From NCBI RefSeq assembly GCF_021278985.1, contig NZ_CP082833.1:4960001-5024000 (forward strand): a stretch of 64,000 bases of DNA. Direction: 5' to 3'. Both the position numbers and the translations under genes were made by a program. Position 1 is the first letter of the stretch. The number at the start of each line of letters is the position of its first letter. The notes under the pieces are model-generated. The model searched no databases and was not told the origin of the DNA. It saw only the letters and a list, made by a program, of their open reading frames with translations. This document shows positions 42,916 through 51,363 of this stretch, piece by piece. Source of the DNA: Citrobacter rodentium NBRC 105723 = DSM 16636. Lineage in GTDB: Bacteria > Pseudomonadota > Gammaproteobacteria > Enterobacterales > Enterobacteriaceae.

Positions 42916-43560
42916 TTAACCGAGGATTTTTTCCAGATCTGCGCGCACGTCGGCAACGGCCTGGGTGCCGTCAACTTTAGCGTATTGGGTGTTACCCGCT
43001 TCCGCTTCTTTCTGATAGTAGCCAATCAGCGGCGCGGTCATCTGATGATATTCCACCAGGCGCTTACGCACGGTTTCTTCCTGGTCGTCTTTACGGGTGG
43101 TCAGATCTTCGCCGGTCACATCATCTTTGCCTTCAACTTTCGGCGGATTGAATTTGATGTGGTAAACGCGGCCAGAGGCGGCGTGTACGCGGCGGCCCAC
43201 AATACGGTCAACGATCAGCTCATCCGGTACGTCAAATTCAAGAACGTAATCCACCACGATGCCCGCCTCTTTCATGGCGTCAGCCTGCGGGATAGTACGC
43301 GGGAAGCCGTCTAACAGGAAACCATTACGGCAATCTTCCTGAGCGATACGCTCTTTTACCAGCGCGATCACCAGCTCATCGGTCACCAGCTTACCGGCGT
43401 CCATAATATCTTTCGCTTTTTTACCCAGCTCGGAGCCAGATTTGACGGCGGCACGCAGCATATCGCCGGTGGAGATTTGCGGAATACCATACTTCTCCAT
43501 GATGAACTGAGCCTGAGTTCCTTTACCCGCGCCCGGAGCGCCAAGCAGAATGATACGCAT
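42916..43560 (-). CDS. adk: Adk, adenylate kinase
   Basis: A 214-residue cytosolic kinase interconverting ATP, AMP and ADP; essential. The P-loop GAPGAGKGTQ is at 7-16, the AMP-binding STGDMLR follows, then the DGFPRTIPQA stretch and the LID domain (RRVHAASGRVYHIKFNPPK) without zinc cysteines, as in other gammaproteobacteria. Length equals the E. coli enzyme. Confidence 0.98.
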   Translation of the reverse strand: MRIILLGAPGAGKGTQAQFIMEKYGIPQISTGDMLRAAVKSGSELGKKAKDIMDAGKLVTDELVIALVKERIAQEDCRNGFLLDGFPRTIPQADAMKEAGIVVDYVLEFDVPDELIVDRIVGRRVHAASGRVYHIKFNPPKVEGKDDVTGEDLTTRKDDQEETVRKRLVEYHQMTAPLIGYYQKEAEAGNTQYAKVDGTQAVADVRADLEKILG

Positions 43561-43702
43561 TACGAAAATCCCCTTAAGGTTGTCGATGTTTTAAAAAAAG
43601 CGCTAAACGATACCACCATCACGCATTTCGCTCAAGGAAGGTACCCTGCGCTGAATCGGTTAATGGCGGGAAATTAACAAAAGAGAGGGATAAATAAAAA
43701 AA

Positions 43703-43967
43703 TGCCGGATGGCGCAGAGGTTTATTCGACCTACCAACAGTACCTGCCCGTAGGCCGGATAAGGCGCTTACACCATCATCCGGCATCATGTCCGCCTGAT
43801 GGCGCTGCGCTTATCAGGCCTGGCCACTGCAACCTGCCCGTAGGCCGGATAAGGCGTTTACGCCGCCATCCGGCACCACATCCACCTGAAGGCGCTGCGC
43901 TTATCAGGCCTGGCCATAACAACCTGCCCGTAGGCCGGATAAGGCGTTTACGCCGCCATCCGGCAGT
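43703..43967. repeat. BIME cluster with 90-bp period
   Basis: CCTGCCCGTAGGCCGGATAAGG begins at 43743, 43833 and 43923, exactly 90 bp apart. Each is followed by a CATCCGGCA stem, and the first two also by a GGCGCTGCGCTTATCAGGCC palindrome. A further REP half (GCCGGATGGCGC) opens the cluster at 43704. It fills most of the 418-bp gap between htpG and adk; the remainder, next to adk, has no gene. Confidence 0.93.
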
Positions 43968-43978
43968 TATTACCTCGG

Positions 43979-45853
43979 TCAGGAAACCAGCAGTTGGTTC
44001 ATGCGGCGGATAAACTGGTTCGGATCTTCCAGCGTACCGCGTTCGGCAAACAGCGCCTGATCCAGCAGCAGTTCCACCCACTCTTTGAACTGCGCCTCAT
44101 CCTCGGTGTCCGCGGTGCGTTTCACCAGCACGTGGTCCGGATTGAGTTCAAAGATGTATTTCACTTCCGGTACGGCCTGCCCCGCAGCGGCAAACAGCTT
44201 CGCCATCTGGGTGCTCATTTCGTCCGCATCGGTAGTGACAATCGCTGGCGTATCGGTCAGACGATGCGTCAGACGCACCTCTTTTACCCGGTCGCCGAGC
44301 AGCGTTTTCACACGCTCAACAAACGGTTCCAGCGCCTTTTCCGCCTCTTTTGCGCTTTCGTCGACTTCATCAGCCAGTTTTTCGATCGACTCATCCGCTT
44401 TCGCCACGGACTGGAAGGCTTTGCCGTCGAATTCGGTCAGGTAATTCATCATCCACTCGTCGATGCGGTCGGAGAGCAGCAGGACCTCGATACCTTTCTT
44501 ACGCAGCAGCTCCAGGTGCGGGCTGCTCTTCGCTGCCGCATAGCTGTCGGCGGTGATGTAATAAATTTTCTCCTGCCCCTCTTTCATGCGCGAAACGTAA
44601 TCTTCCAGCGACACGGTCTGCGCGGACGAATCGGTATGGGTGGAAGCAAAACGCATCAGCTTCGCGATGGTTTCCTGGTTGGCATGATCTTCAGCCGGAC
44701 CTTCTTTCAGCACCAGACCAAACTGTTTCCAGAAGGTCTGATATTTTTCCGCATCGTCCTTCGCCAGTTTCTCCAGCATCTGCAATACGCGTTTGGTCAG
44801 CGCGCTGCGCAGATTGCGGGTGACGCTGCTGTCCTGCAGGATTTCGCGGGAAACGTTCAGCGGCAGATCGTTGGAATCAATCAGGCCGCGCACGAAGCGC
44901 AGATAGTTCGGCATAAACTGCTCGGCGTCGTCCATGATAAAGACGCGCTGCACGTACAGTTTCAGCCCGTGTTTGTGATCGCGGTTCCACATATCCCACG
45001 GCGCCTGAGACGGAATATACAGCAGGCTGGTGTACTCCTGCTTCCCTTCCACGCGGTTATGGCTCCAGGAGAGCGGATCGGTAAAGTCATGGGCAATATG
45101 TTTATAGAACTCTTTGTATTCGTCTTCGCTGATTTCAGACTTGTTACGCGTCCACAGCGCCTGCGCCTTGTTGATTTTCTCCCAGGAGACAACGGTTTCA
45201 CCGTCTTTCTCTTCCTGCTTTTCAATCTCTACCGGCAACGCAATATGATCGGAATACTTGCTGATGATCGAGCGCACGCGCCAGTCGTCGAGGAACTCAT
45301 CTTCGCCTTCGCGCAGGTGCAGGGTGATTTCGGTACCGCGATCGTCTTTGGTGATGTCGGCAACAGTGTATTCGCCTTCGCCTGCGGACTCCCAGAACAC
45401 GCCGTTTTCCGGCTGGTCGCCCGCGGCGCGGGTGCGCACGGTGACTTTATCAGCGACGATAAACGCGGAGTAGAAACCGACCCCGAACTGACCGATCAGC
45501 TGGCTGTCTTTCGCCTGATCCGAGCCCAGCGACTCAAGGAACGATTTGGTGCCGGACTTCGCGATGGTTCCCAGATGGTCAATGACATCATCACGGTTCA
45601 TCCCCACGCCGTTGTCGGCGATGGTCAACGTACGCTTATCTTTATCGAAAGAGACGCGCACACGCAGTTCACCGTCGCCTTCATAGAGGTCCGGGTTTGA
45701 CAGCGCGCGAAAACGCAGCTTGTCTGCCGCATCAGAGGCGTTAGAGATAAGCTCACGCAGGAAGATTTCTTTATTGGAATACAGAGAATGGATCATCAGA
45801 TGCAGAAGCTGTTTTACCTCTGACTGAAAACCGCGAGTTTCTTGTCCTTTCAT
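43979..45853 (-). CDS. htpG: HtpG, bacterial Hsp90 chaperone
   Basis: A 624-residue cytosolic ATP-driven chaperone, length as in E. coli. The N-terminal GHKL ATPase domain has NKEIFLRELISNASDAADKLR, the DNGVGM loop and GQFGVGFYSAF; the middle domain carries GLIDSNDLPLNVSREILQ with the catalytic Arg; the C-terminal dimerisation domain ends in RRMNQLLVS. It works with DnaK on heat-damaged and some native clients. Expressed from a sigma-32 promoter. Confidence 0.98.
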   Translation of the reverse strand: MKGQETRGFQSEVKQLLHLMIHSLYSNKEIFLRELISNASDAADKLRFRALSNPDLYEGDGELRVRVSFDKDKRTLTIADNGVGMNRDDVIDHLGTIAKSGTKSFLESLGSDQAKDSQLIGQFGVGFYSAFIVADKVTVRTRAAGDQPENGVFWESAGEGEYTVADITKDDRGTEITLHLREGEDEFLDDWRVRSIISKYSDHIALPVEIEKQEEKDGETVVSWEKINKAQALWTRNKSEISEDEYKEFYKHIAHDFTDPLSWSHNRVEGKQEYTSLLYIPSQAPWDMWNRDHKHGLKLYVQRVFIMDDAEQFMPNYLRFVRGLIDSNDLPLNVSREILQDSSVTRNLRSALTKRVLQMLEKLAKDDAEKYQTFWKQFGLVLKEGPAEDHANQETIAKLMRFASTHTDSSAQTVSLEDYVSRMKEGQEKIYYITADSYAAAKSSPHLELLRKKGIEVLLLSDRIDEWMMNYLTEFDGKAFQSVAKADESIEKLADEVDESAKEAEKALEPFVERVKTLLGDRVKEVRLTHRLTDTPAIVTTDADEMSTQMAKLFAAAGQAVPEVKYIFELNPDHVLVKRTADTEDEAQFKEWVELLLDQALFAERGTLEDPNQFIRRMNQLLVS

Positions 45854-45905
45854 GTAGATCTACCTCAACAATGCCATTTTTAATGGTAAAAACACGTTGA
45901 GGGGG

Positions 45906-45934
45906 AAATGGGGACGCGCAGGAAAAATTTCAAG
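45906..45934 (-). promoter_or_regulatory. Sigma-32 heat-shock promoter of htpG
   Basis: On the - strand CTTGAAA (45934-45928), a 14-bp spacer and CCCCATTT (45913-45906) match the sigma-32 consensus CTTGAAA-N13-15-CCCCATNT, 53 bp before the htpG start. Confidence 0.92.
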
Positions 45935-45963
45935 CGGAGGCCGCCAACGCAGCCTCCGTTTGT

Positions 45964-46569
45964 TCAGAATTTAAGCTTATGGCGACCGGCAAGAGAGTGC
46001 GACAGCGTGGTGCCGTCGACCATTTCCAGTTCGCCGCCAACCGGCACGCCGTGGGCGATACGGCTGGCATCGACGCCATATTGCGCGCAAAGCTCGGCAA
46101 TATAGTTGGCGGTGGCTTCGCCTTCGACCGTCGGGTTAGTCGCGAGGATCACCTCGTTGAGCGGCTCGGCAGAGAGACGCTGCTCAAGTCGGTCAAGCCC
46201 GATATCATCCGGCCCGATGCCGTCGAGCGGCGACAGATGCCCCATCAGCACAAAGTAGCGCCCGGAAAACTGCCCGGTCTGCTCAATCGCGTAAATATCC
46301 GCCGGGCTTTCGACGACGCAAATCTGGCCGTTTTCCTGACGTCGCGGGTTCGAACAGATATTGCACACCTCCTGCTCGGTGAAGGTCCGGCAATCGGCGC
46401 AGTGGCCGATTTCCGACATCGCCCGGGTCAGCGCCTGCGCCAGACGCATCCCGCCGCTGCGGTCACGCTGAAGCAGCGTAAACGCCATGCGCTGCGCCGA
46501 CTTCGGACCGACGCCCGGCAGACAGCGAAGCGCTTCCATAAGCTGAGTTAACAGCGGGCTGGTTTGCAT
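45964..46569 (-). CDS. recR: RecR, recombination mediator
   Basis: A 201-residue DNA-repair protein. With RecF and RecO it loads RecA on SSB-covered gaps. An N-terminal helix-hairpin-helix (MEALRCLPGVGPKSAQRMAF), a four-Cys zinc finger (CADCRTFTEQEVCNIC), then a TOPRIM domain (CVVESPADIYAIEQTGQFSGRYFVLMG) are in order. Its ATG overlaps the ybaB stop (TGATG), so translation is coupled in the dnaX-ybaB-recR operon. Confidence 0.98.
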   Translation of the reverse strand: MQTSPLLTQLMEALRCLPGVGPKSAQRMAFTLLQRDRSGGMRLAQALTRAMSEIGHCADCRTFTEQEVCNICSNPRRQENGQICVVESPADIYAIEQTGQFSGRYFVLMGHLSPLDGIGPDDIGLDRLEQRLSAEPLNEVILATNPTVEGEATANYIAELCAQYGVDASRIAHGVPVGGELEMVDGTTLSHSLAGRHKLKF

Positions 46570-46898
46570 CAGAACGGCATCTTAAAGCCCGGCGGCAGTT
46601 GCATACCGGAGGAGACAGAGGCCATTTTTTCTTTCTGGGTCTCTTCAATACGGCGAGCAGCATCGTTGAATGCGGCAGCAACCAGATCTTCCAGCATCTC
46701 TTTGTCATCTTCGAGCAGGCTCGGGTCGATCTCCACACGGCGGCAGTTGTGCGCGCCGTTGATGGTCACTTTCACCAGACCCGCGCCGGACTCGCCGGTG
46801 ACTTCCAGCTTCGCAATTTCTTCCTGCATCTGCTGCATTTTTTCCTGCATCTGCTGGGCCTGCTTCATCAGGTTGCCCAGACCGCCTTTACCAAACAT
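46569..46898 (-). CDS. ybaB: YbaB, nucleoid-associated protein
   Basis: A 109-residue YbaB/EbfC-family protein that binds DNA as a dimer. The helix of GNLMKQAQQMQEKMQQMQEEIAKLEVTGESGAG and strand VKVTINGAHNCRRVEIDPSLL give the tweezers-like fold. The longer frame starts 15 bp upstream, but the ATG at 46898 fits the family. Middle gene of dnaX-ybaB-recR. Confidence 0.97.
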   Translation of the reverse strand: MFGKGGLGNLMKQAQQMQEKMQQMQEEIAKLEVTGESGAGLVKVTINGAHNCRRVEIDPSLLEDDKEMLEDLVAAAFNDAARRIEETQKEKMASVSSGMQLPPGFKMPF

Positions 46899-46951
46899 AG
46901 GCTTCTCTCTCAATCACGTTAAGGGATAACAATCGTAAGCCTCGCTTACGA

Positions 46952-48883
46952 TCAAATGGGACGAATACTCTCTTCATCCAGCTCCGCATCAAAGAATCGA
47001 CGCAGGTTCTGGATGTTATTATCCGCAACTATCGACTCGCGCGCCTGCGCAAGTTTTTCTTCATATATCGCCTGACGCCACTCCAGCGGCGTACGCGTCG
47101 CCGGATTATCATCTTCTACGATAGTCAGTTCAACCGTTGTTCCCGCCAGCTCGCTCAGCGCTTCGGCCAGCTTTTGCTGCGCGCCCGCGGAGTTCAGGTG
47201 ACGCTGGCTGGAGCGTAAATGCAGGCAGACCGCGTTGCCGTTCTCTTTTTTCCAGGCGTTGAGCGCCACCTGTTCAACCAGCTTCGGCAGCGATAGCTGA
47301 CTGACCTGCGCCGCCCACGGATCGCGTTCGATAGCCTCCGCTGCCAGCTTCGCCGCCAGCTCTGGCGTCTTTTCATGCTCCAGCGCTTTCTTTAGCGCTT
47401 TCGGCGTGGCGACAACCTTTTTCACCTCGGCGACCGGCGTGGTCGCCTTCCAGCGATAGGCCTCTTTTTTCGCCGGCGCCTGTTCGAGCGCCGACGGCGC
47501 CGGACGCGCCTGCACGCGTTCCGTAACCGATGCCAGCCTCTCCAGCGCAGCGTTATTCACCGGCCGCGCGCGGGTAGCGGCTGCCGGTTCACTCTTTTTT
47601 GCTTTGGTTGCTCCCTGCGCGCGCTGCAGCTGACTGCGCGCCGCCAGCACCTGACTGGTGGCGTCGGGCAACGGCGCGGCTGGCGTCTGCTGCGGCGCTG
47701 GCGCTGACTGTTGCGGCACCTGCGTCGGGTTCATTACCGCTGTCGGGGCAACGGGCGCAAAGGACTGACGCGGCGTCTCCGGTTCCGGCAACGGCATACG
47801 CGGGTGGAAGGCCAGCGCGCGCAGCAGGGTCATCTCCACCCCCATCCGCCGATCCGGCGCGTAAGGCAGCTCTTTGCGGCCAATCAGCAACGTCTGGTAA
47901 TAAAGCTGTACGTCCGTTGGCGGTACGGTACGCGCCAGTTCACGCATCCGCACTTCAATCATCGCCATGTCACTACCCAGCGCGGCGGGCGAAAGCTGGA
48001 CCAGCGCAATGCGGTGCAGCAGGCCGAGCATTTCCACCAGCAGCGCTTCCCATTCGATCCCCCGCGCCGCCGCCTCGTTCACCAGCGACATCACGCGTTC
48101 GCCGTCGGCGGCGACCACCGCTTCAACCAGCGACAGCGCCTGATCGTCATCCAGCGTACCGAGCATCGCGCTCACCGCCTGGGTGGTAATCTGGCCGTCA
48201 CCGCTGGCGATGGCCTGATCGGTCAGGCTGAGCGCATCGCGCAGGCTGCCGTCCGCCGCGCGGGAGAGCAGTTGCAGCGCGCGAGGTTCATGCGCGATGT
48301 GCTCTTCATCAAGAATGTGCTCAAGCTGATGGCGGATCTGATCGACATCCAGCGCCTTAAGATGGAACTGCAGGCAGCGGGATAAAATAGTCACCGGCAG
48401 CTTCTGCGGATCGGTGGTCGCCAGCAGGAATTTTACGTGCGCCGGCGGCTCTTCAAGGGTTTTCAGCAGCGCGTTAAAGCTGTGGCGGGACAGCATGTGC
48501 ACTTCGTCGATCAGATAAACTTTAAAACGACCGCGCGCAGGCGCGTACTGCACGTTATCCAGCAGATCGCGGGTATCCTCTACTTTGGTGCGCGACGCGG
48601 CATCAATCTCAATCAGATCGACAAACCGACCCTGCTCGATTTCACGGCAGTTGTCGCATACGCCGCAAGGCGTGGCGGTAATCCCGGTTTCGCAGTTCAG
48701 TCCCTTCGCCAGCAGACGGGCGATAGAGGTTTTACCGACCCCGCGGGTACCGGAAAAAAGATATGCGTGGTGAATACGCCCTAACGATAAGCCGTTCGCC
48801 AGGGCGGTCAGCACATGTTCCTGGCCGACTACGTCAGCAAAGGATTGTGGACGCCATTTTCGGGCTAAAACCTGATAACTCAT
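46952..48883 (-). CDS. dnaX: DnaX, DNA polymerase III tau subunit (and gamma by frameshift)
   Basis: A 643-residue clamp-loader ATPase, same length as in E. coli. The N-terminal AAA+ domain has the P-loop GTRGVGKTS near 45-53, a zinc-binding segment with CETGITATPCGVCDNC, Walker B YLIDEVHMLS, and sensor 1 FLLATTDPQKLP. After residue 370 a Pro/Ala-rich linker leads to the tau-only domains IV and V, which bind DnaB and the polymerase alpha subunit. A slippery heptamer at codons 428-430 gives the 431-residue gamma form. Confidence 0.98.
   Translation of the reverse strand: MSYQVLARKWRPQSFADVVGQEHVLTALANGLSLGRIHHAYLFSGTRGVGKTSIARLLAKGLNCETGITATPCGVCDNCREIEQGRFVDLIEIDAASRTKVEDTRDLLDNVQYAPARGRFKVYLIDEVHMLSRHSFNALLKTLEEPPAHVKFLLATTDPQKLPVTILSRCLQFHLKALDVDQIRHQLEHILDEEHIAHEPRALQLLSRAADGSLRDALSLTDQAIASGDGQITTQAVSAMLGTLDDDQALSLVEAVVAADGERVMSLVNEAAARGIEWEALLVEMLGLLHRIALVQLSPAALGSDMAMIEVRMRELARTVPPTDVQLYYQTLLIGRKELPYAPDRRMGVEMTLLRALAFHPRMPLPEPETPRQSFAPVAPTAVMNPTQVPQQSAPAPQQTPAAPLPDATSQVLAARSQLQRAQGATKAKKSEPAAATRARPVNNAALERLASVTERVQARPAPSALEQAPAKKEAYRWKATTPVAEVKKVVATPKALKKALEHEKTPELAAKLAAEAIERDPWAAQVSQLSLPKLVEQVALNAWKKENGNAVCLHLRSSQRHLNSAGAQQKLAEALSELAGTTVELTIVEDDNPATRTPLEWRQAIYEEKLAQARESIVADNNIQNLRRFFDAELDEESIRPI
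47594..47600 (-). other. -1 frameshift site making DnaX gamma
   Basis: On the - strand AAAAAAG lies in GCA AAA AAG AGT GAA. A -1 slip reads AAA AAA GAG and TGA (47591-47589), ending gamma at residue 431. AGGGAG sits about 10 bases upstream, like the stimulating Shine-Dalgarno sequence of E. coli dnaX. Confidence 0.95.
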
Positions 48884-48971
48884 TGGCTGGCTCTGAAACG
48901 CTGGAAGGTGAATTCATAGGGGGGAATGCTAACACAACCTCGCTCAATGAGCGAGATTGTGGGCGTCGGGA

Positions 48972-49523
48972 TTAATGCCCGGCGAAGGAGACCAGAGAGT
49001 AGCTGGCGATACCGGATTTCTCCAGGCGCGCTTCACCGCCCAGATCCGGTAAGTTGATAATAAACGCCGCATCGCGCACTTCGCCGCCCAGACGGCGGAT
49101 CAGCTTCACGGTCGCTTCAATGGTGCCGCCGGTCGCCAGCAGATCGTCAACCACCAGCACTTTGTCGCCAGGGCTAATCGCATCGACGTGGATTTCCAGC
49201 CGATCGGTGCCGTATTCCAGCTCGTAGCTCTCGTCAATGGTTTCACGCGGCAGCTTACGCGGTTTGCGTACCGGAACGAAGCCGACGCCCAGCCCCAGCG
49301 CCACCGGCGCGCCAAACAGGAAGCCGCGCGCTTCAGTACCAACCACTTTGGTAATCCCCGCATTTTTATATCGCTCAACCAGCAATTCAATGCTGAGCGC
49401 GTAAGCCTTCGGGTCTTCCAGCAAGCTGGTAACATCGCGGAAAAGAATGCCCGGTTTTGGGTAGTCCTGAATGCTTTTAATGCTATTTTTGAGAAACTCA
49501 AGCTGCTGTGCAGTCGCGGTCAT
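48972..49523 (-). CDS. apt: Apt, adenine phosphoribosyltransferase
   Basis: A 183-residue enzyme joining adenine to PRPP, giving AMP, in purine salvage. The PRPP-binding motif is VLVVDDLLATGGT; ARGFLFGAPVAL and FVPVRKPRKLPRETI are further family stretches. Length equals the E. coli enzyme. About 90 bp upstream of dnaX on the same strand. Confidence 0.98.
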   Translation of the reverse strand: MTATAQQLEFLKNSIKSIQDYPKPGILFRDVTSLLEDPKAYALSIELLVERYKNAGITKVVGTEARGFLFGAPVALGLGVGFVPVRKPRKLPRETIDESYELEYGTDRLEIHVDAISPGDKVLVVDDLLATGGTIEATVKLIRRLGGEVRDAAFIINLPDLGGEARLEKSGIASYSLVSFAGH

Positions 49524-49727
49524 AAGTGTGTGCCTGATTGATACGGTATTACTTCACATCGCGCGCTTTACTTATCATCCTTCAGGCTGCTTTGATGCAC
49601 CCGGGATGATGATGTGTCTGTAAAGCCAAAGTAACATAATGGTTAACCTTTGACCAGGCGCGCCTGTGCTCGAAAACGGTCGAATTTACTGGCTACCGGG
49701 AATAATTGCAACCGCGTTTATTATGCT

Positions 49728-50105
49728 TCAGTGCTTTTGTTGCTTTTCATCAACCACCGGAATTCGCCACATAAAAATCAGCAAACAGGCGAGAATAACC
49801 AGCAGCAGTATCCTCACCCACAGCATCGGCGTCAGCCAGAGCGAGACGCCAAAGGTCACCAAGATCAGGATAATCGCGCGCGGCTTCGCGCCAGGCGGCA
49901 TCGCCTTATGTTTTTGCCAGTAGCGCAGATAGCTGCCAAACCAGGAGCGGTACAGCAACCACTGATGAAAGCGCGGCGACGAGCGGGCAAAGCACCAGGC
50001 TGCCAGCAGAATAAACGGCGTCGTCGGCAGGAGCGGCAATACCACGCCAAGCGTTCCCAGAATAACCGCCAGCCAGCCCGTGATGATCAAAAAGATTCGT
50101 TGCAT
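49728..50105 (-). CDS. ybaN: YbaN, DUF454 inner-membrane protein
   Basis: A 125-residue protein of the DUF454 family: two N-terminal hydrophobic segments with GWLAVILGTLGVVLPLLPTTPFILLAAWCFARSSPRFHQWLLY, then a pair of C-terminal helices (AIILILVTFGVSLWL; ILLLVILACLLIFMW). The LPTTPF motif and the SSPRFH helix are family markers. Function unknown. Start chosen at the ATG at 50105, matching E. coli, rather than one 18 bp upstream. Divergent from priC. Confidence 0.93.
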   Translation of the reverse strand: MQRIFLIITGWLAVILGTLGVVLPLLPTTPFILLAAWCFARSSPRFHQWLLYRSWFGSYLRYWQKHKAMPPGAKPRAIILILVTFGVSLWLTPMLWVRILLLVILACLLIFMWRIPVVDEKQQKH

Positions 50106-50174
50106 AATAAAGGCATGTCGCAAACCAGAACGCTACTTTAGCATAACAGTTATCATTTTCATTGGAGTGTTGAA

Positions 50175-50702
50175 TTGAAAACCGCCATGCTGCTCCAAAA
50201 GCTGGACGATCGGCTTGCCGAACTGCGCCAGCGTTGCGCGCCTGTCGCACAGCACGCCACGCTCAGTCCCCGTTTCGATCGCCATCTTTTTCATACCCGA
50301 AGTACCTGCCTTCAGGCGTGCCTGGAGGAAGCAGAGGCGAATCTTCAGGCGCTGCGGCAGGCCGTTTTGCAGCAGCAACGCCCGCAGGTCGTCTGGCTGG
50401 CGGAACATCTCGCTTCGCAGCTGGAGGCTATCGCGCGGGAGAGCGCCAGCTGGTCGCTTCGGGCATGGGACAGCGCCTCGCCAGCGCTGGCAAAGTGGCA
50501 GCGCCGACGTATTCAGCATCAGGAATTTGAGCGCCGCCTGCTGGAGATGACCCGGCAGCGTAAAAACCGGCTGGACGGAGCGGCCAGCCCGAGCGAGAAA
50601 CAGGCGCTTGAGCACGAAGTTGTCATTTATGAAGGCCGCCTGACGCGCTGTCGTCAGGCGCTGGATCACATTGAACGCGTCCTGGCGCGCTTAACCCGCT
50701 AA
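50175..50702 (+). CDS. priC: PriC, primosomal replication protein N''
   Basis: A 175-residue helical protein that helps reload DnaB at stalled forks independently of PriA-PriB. The family features are the basic, Arg-rich surface and helices such as QLEAIARESASWSLRAWDSASPALAKWQRRRIQHQEFERRL. It matches the E. coli protein length. rsmS follows 14 bp later, so the two are co-transcribed. Confidence 0.94.
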   Translation: MKTAMLLQKLDDRLAELRQRCAPVAQHATLSPRFDRHLFHTRSTCLQACLEEAEANLQALRQAVLQQQRPQVVWLAEHLASQLEAIARESASWSLRAWDSASPALAKWQRRRIQHQEFERRLLEMTRQRKNRLDGAASPSEKQALEHEVVIYEGRLTRCRQALDHIERVLARLTR

Positions 50703-50716
50703 TCCCCGGAGAAAAC

Positions 50717-50884
50717 ATGTCGCTGGAAAACGCCCCGGACGAAGTCAAACTGGCCGTCGATTTGATTGTGTTGTTGGAAGAAAATCAACTTCCGCCCCGA
50801 ACGGTGCTACGCGCGCTGGAAATTGTGATGCGTGATTATGAAAATAAACTAAAAAGCTCGGAAGGCGCCTCGCAAAGCGGGTAA
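50717..50884 (+). CDS. rsmS: RsmS (YbaM), small DUF2496 protein
   Basis: A 55-residue protein beginning MSLENAPDEVKLAVDLIVLL, followed by EENQLPPRTVLRALEIVMRDYENKL. It matches E. coli YbaM (53 residues) except for the last few residues. The Erwinia homologue RsmS affects regulation of secondary metabolism through RsmA/B; its direct action is unknown. The CGGAG site is 7 bp before the ATG. Always found behind priC. Confidence 0.9.
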   Translation: MSLENAPDEVKLAVDLIVLLEENQLPPRTVLRALEIVMRDYENKLKSSEGASQSG

Positions 50885-51363
50885 AAGCCATCTGGCGGCG
50901 CGTTACGGCAGAAGGCAAATTCGTCGTAACGAAACGCAACAATGGACAGATCATGGAACGACTTCCCACTTCGCCACACGACGCGGTGTTCCGGCAGATG
51001 CTTATGCAGAAAGCCGTCGCGAAGGATTTTCTGCAGATTCATTTACCTGACAGCTTCCTGCACATCTGCAGTCTGGATACCCTGAAGCTGGAATCTGGAA
51101 GCTTTATTGAAGAGGATTTACGCAACCGCTACTCCGATATTCTCTACTCTGTACAGACCAGCCAGGGCCCGGGCTACGTTTATGCGCTGATTGAGCACCA
51201 GAGTTCGACGGATAAATTTATGGCCTTCCGCTTAATGCGCTATGCCATTGCAGCGATGCAGCGCCACCTTGATGCCGGGCATAAAACCTTGCCGCTGGTG
51301 GTGCCGATCCTCTTTTATCAGAGGCCTGAAAGCCCGCGGCCTTACAGTCTTAACTGGCAGAGT

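Noticed and set aside
43994..45700. 568-codon open frame antisense to htpG
   Set aside because: It is a shadow of a highly codon-biased gene; htpG is certain by homology and the antisense product has no recognisable domain.
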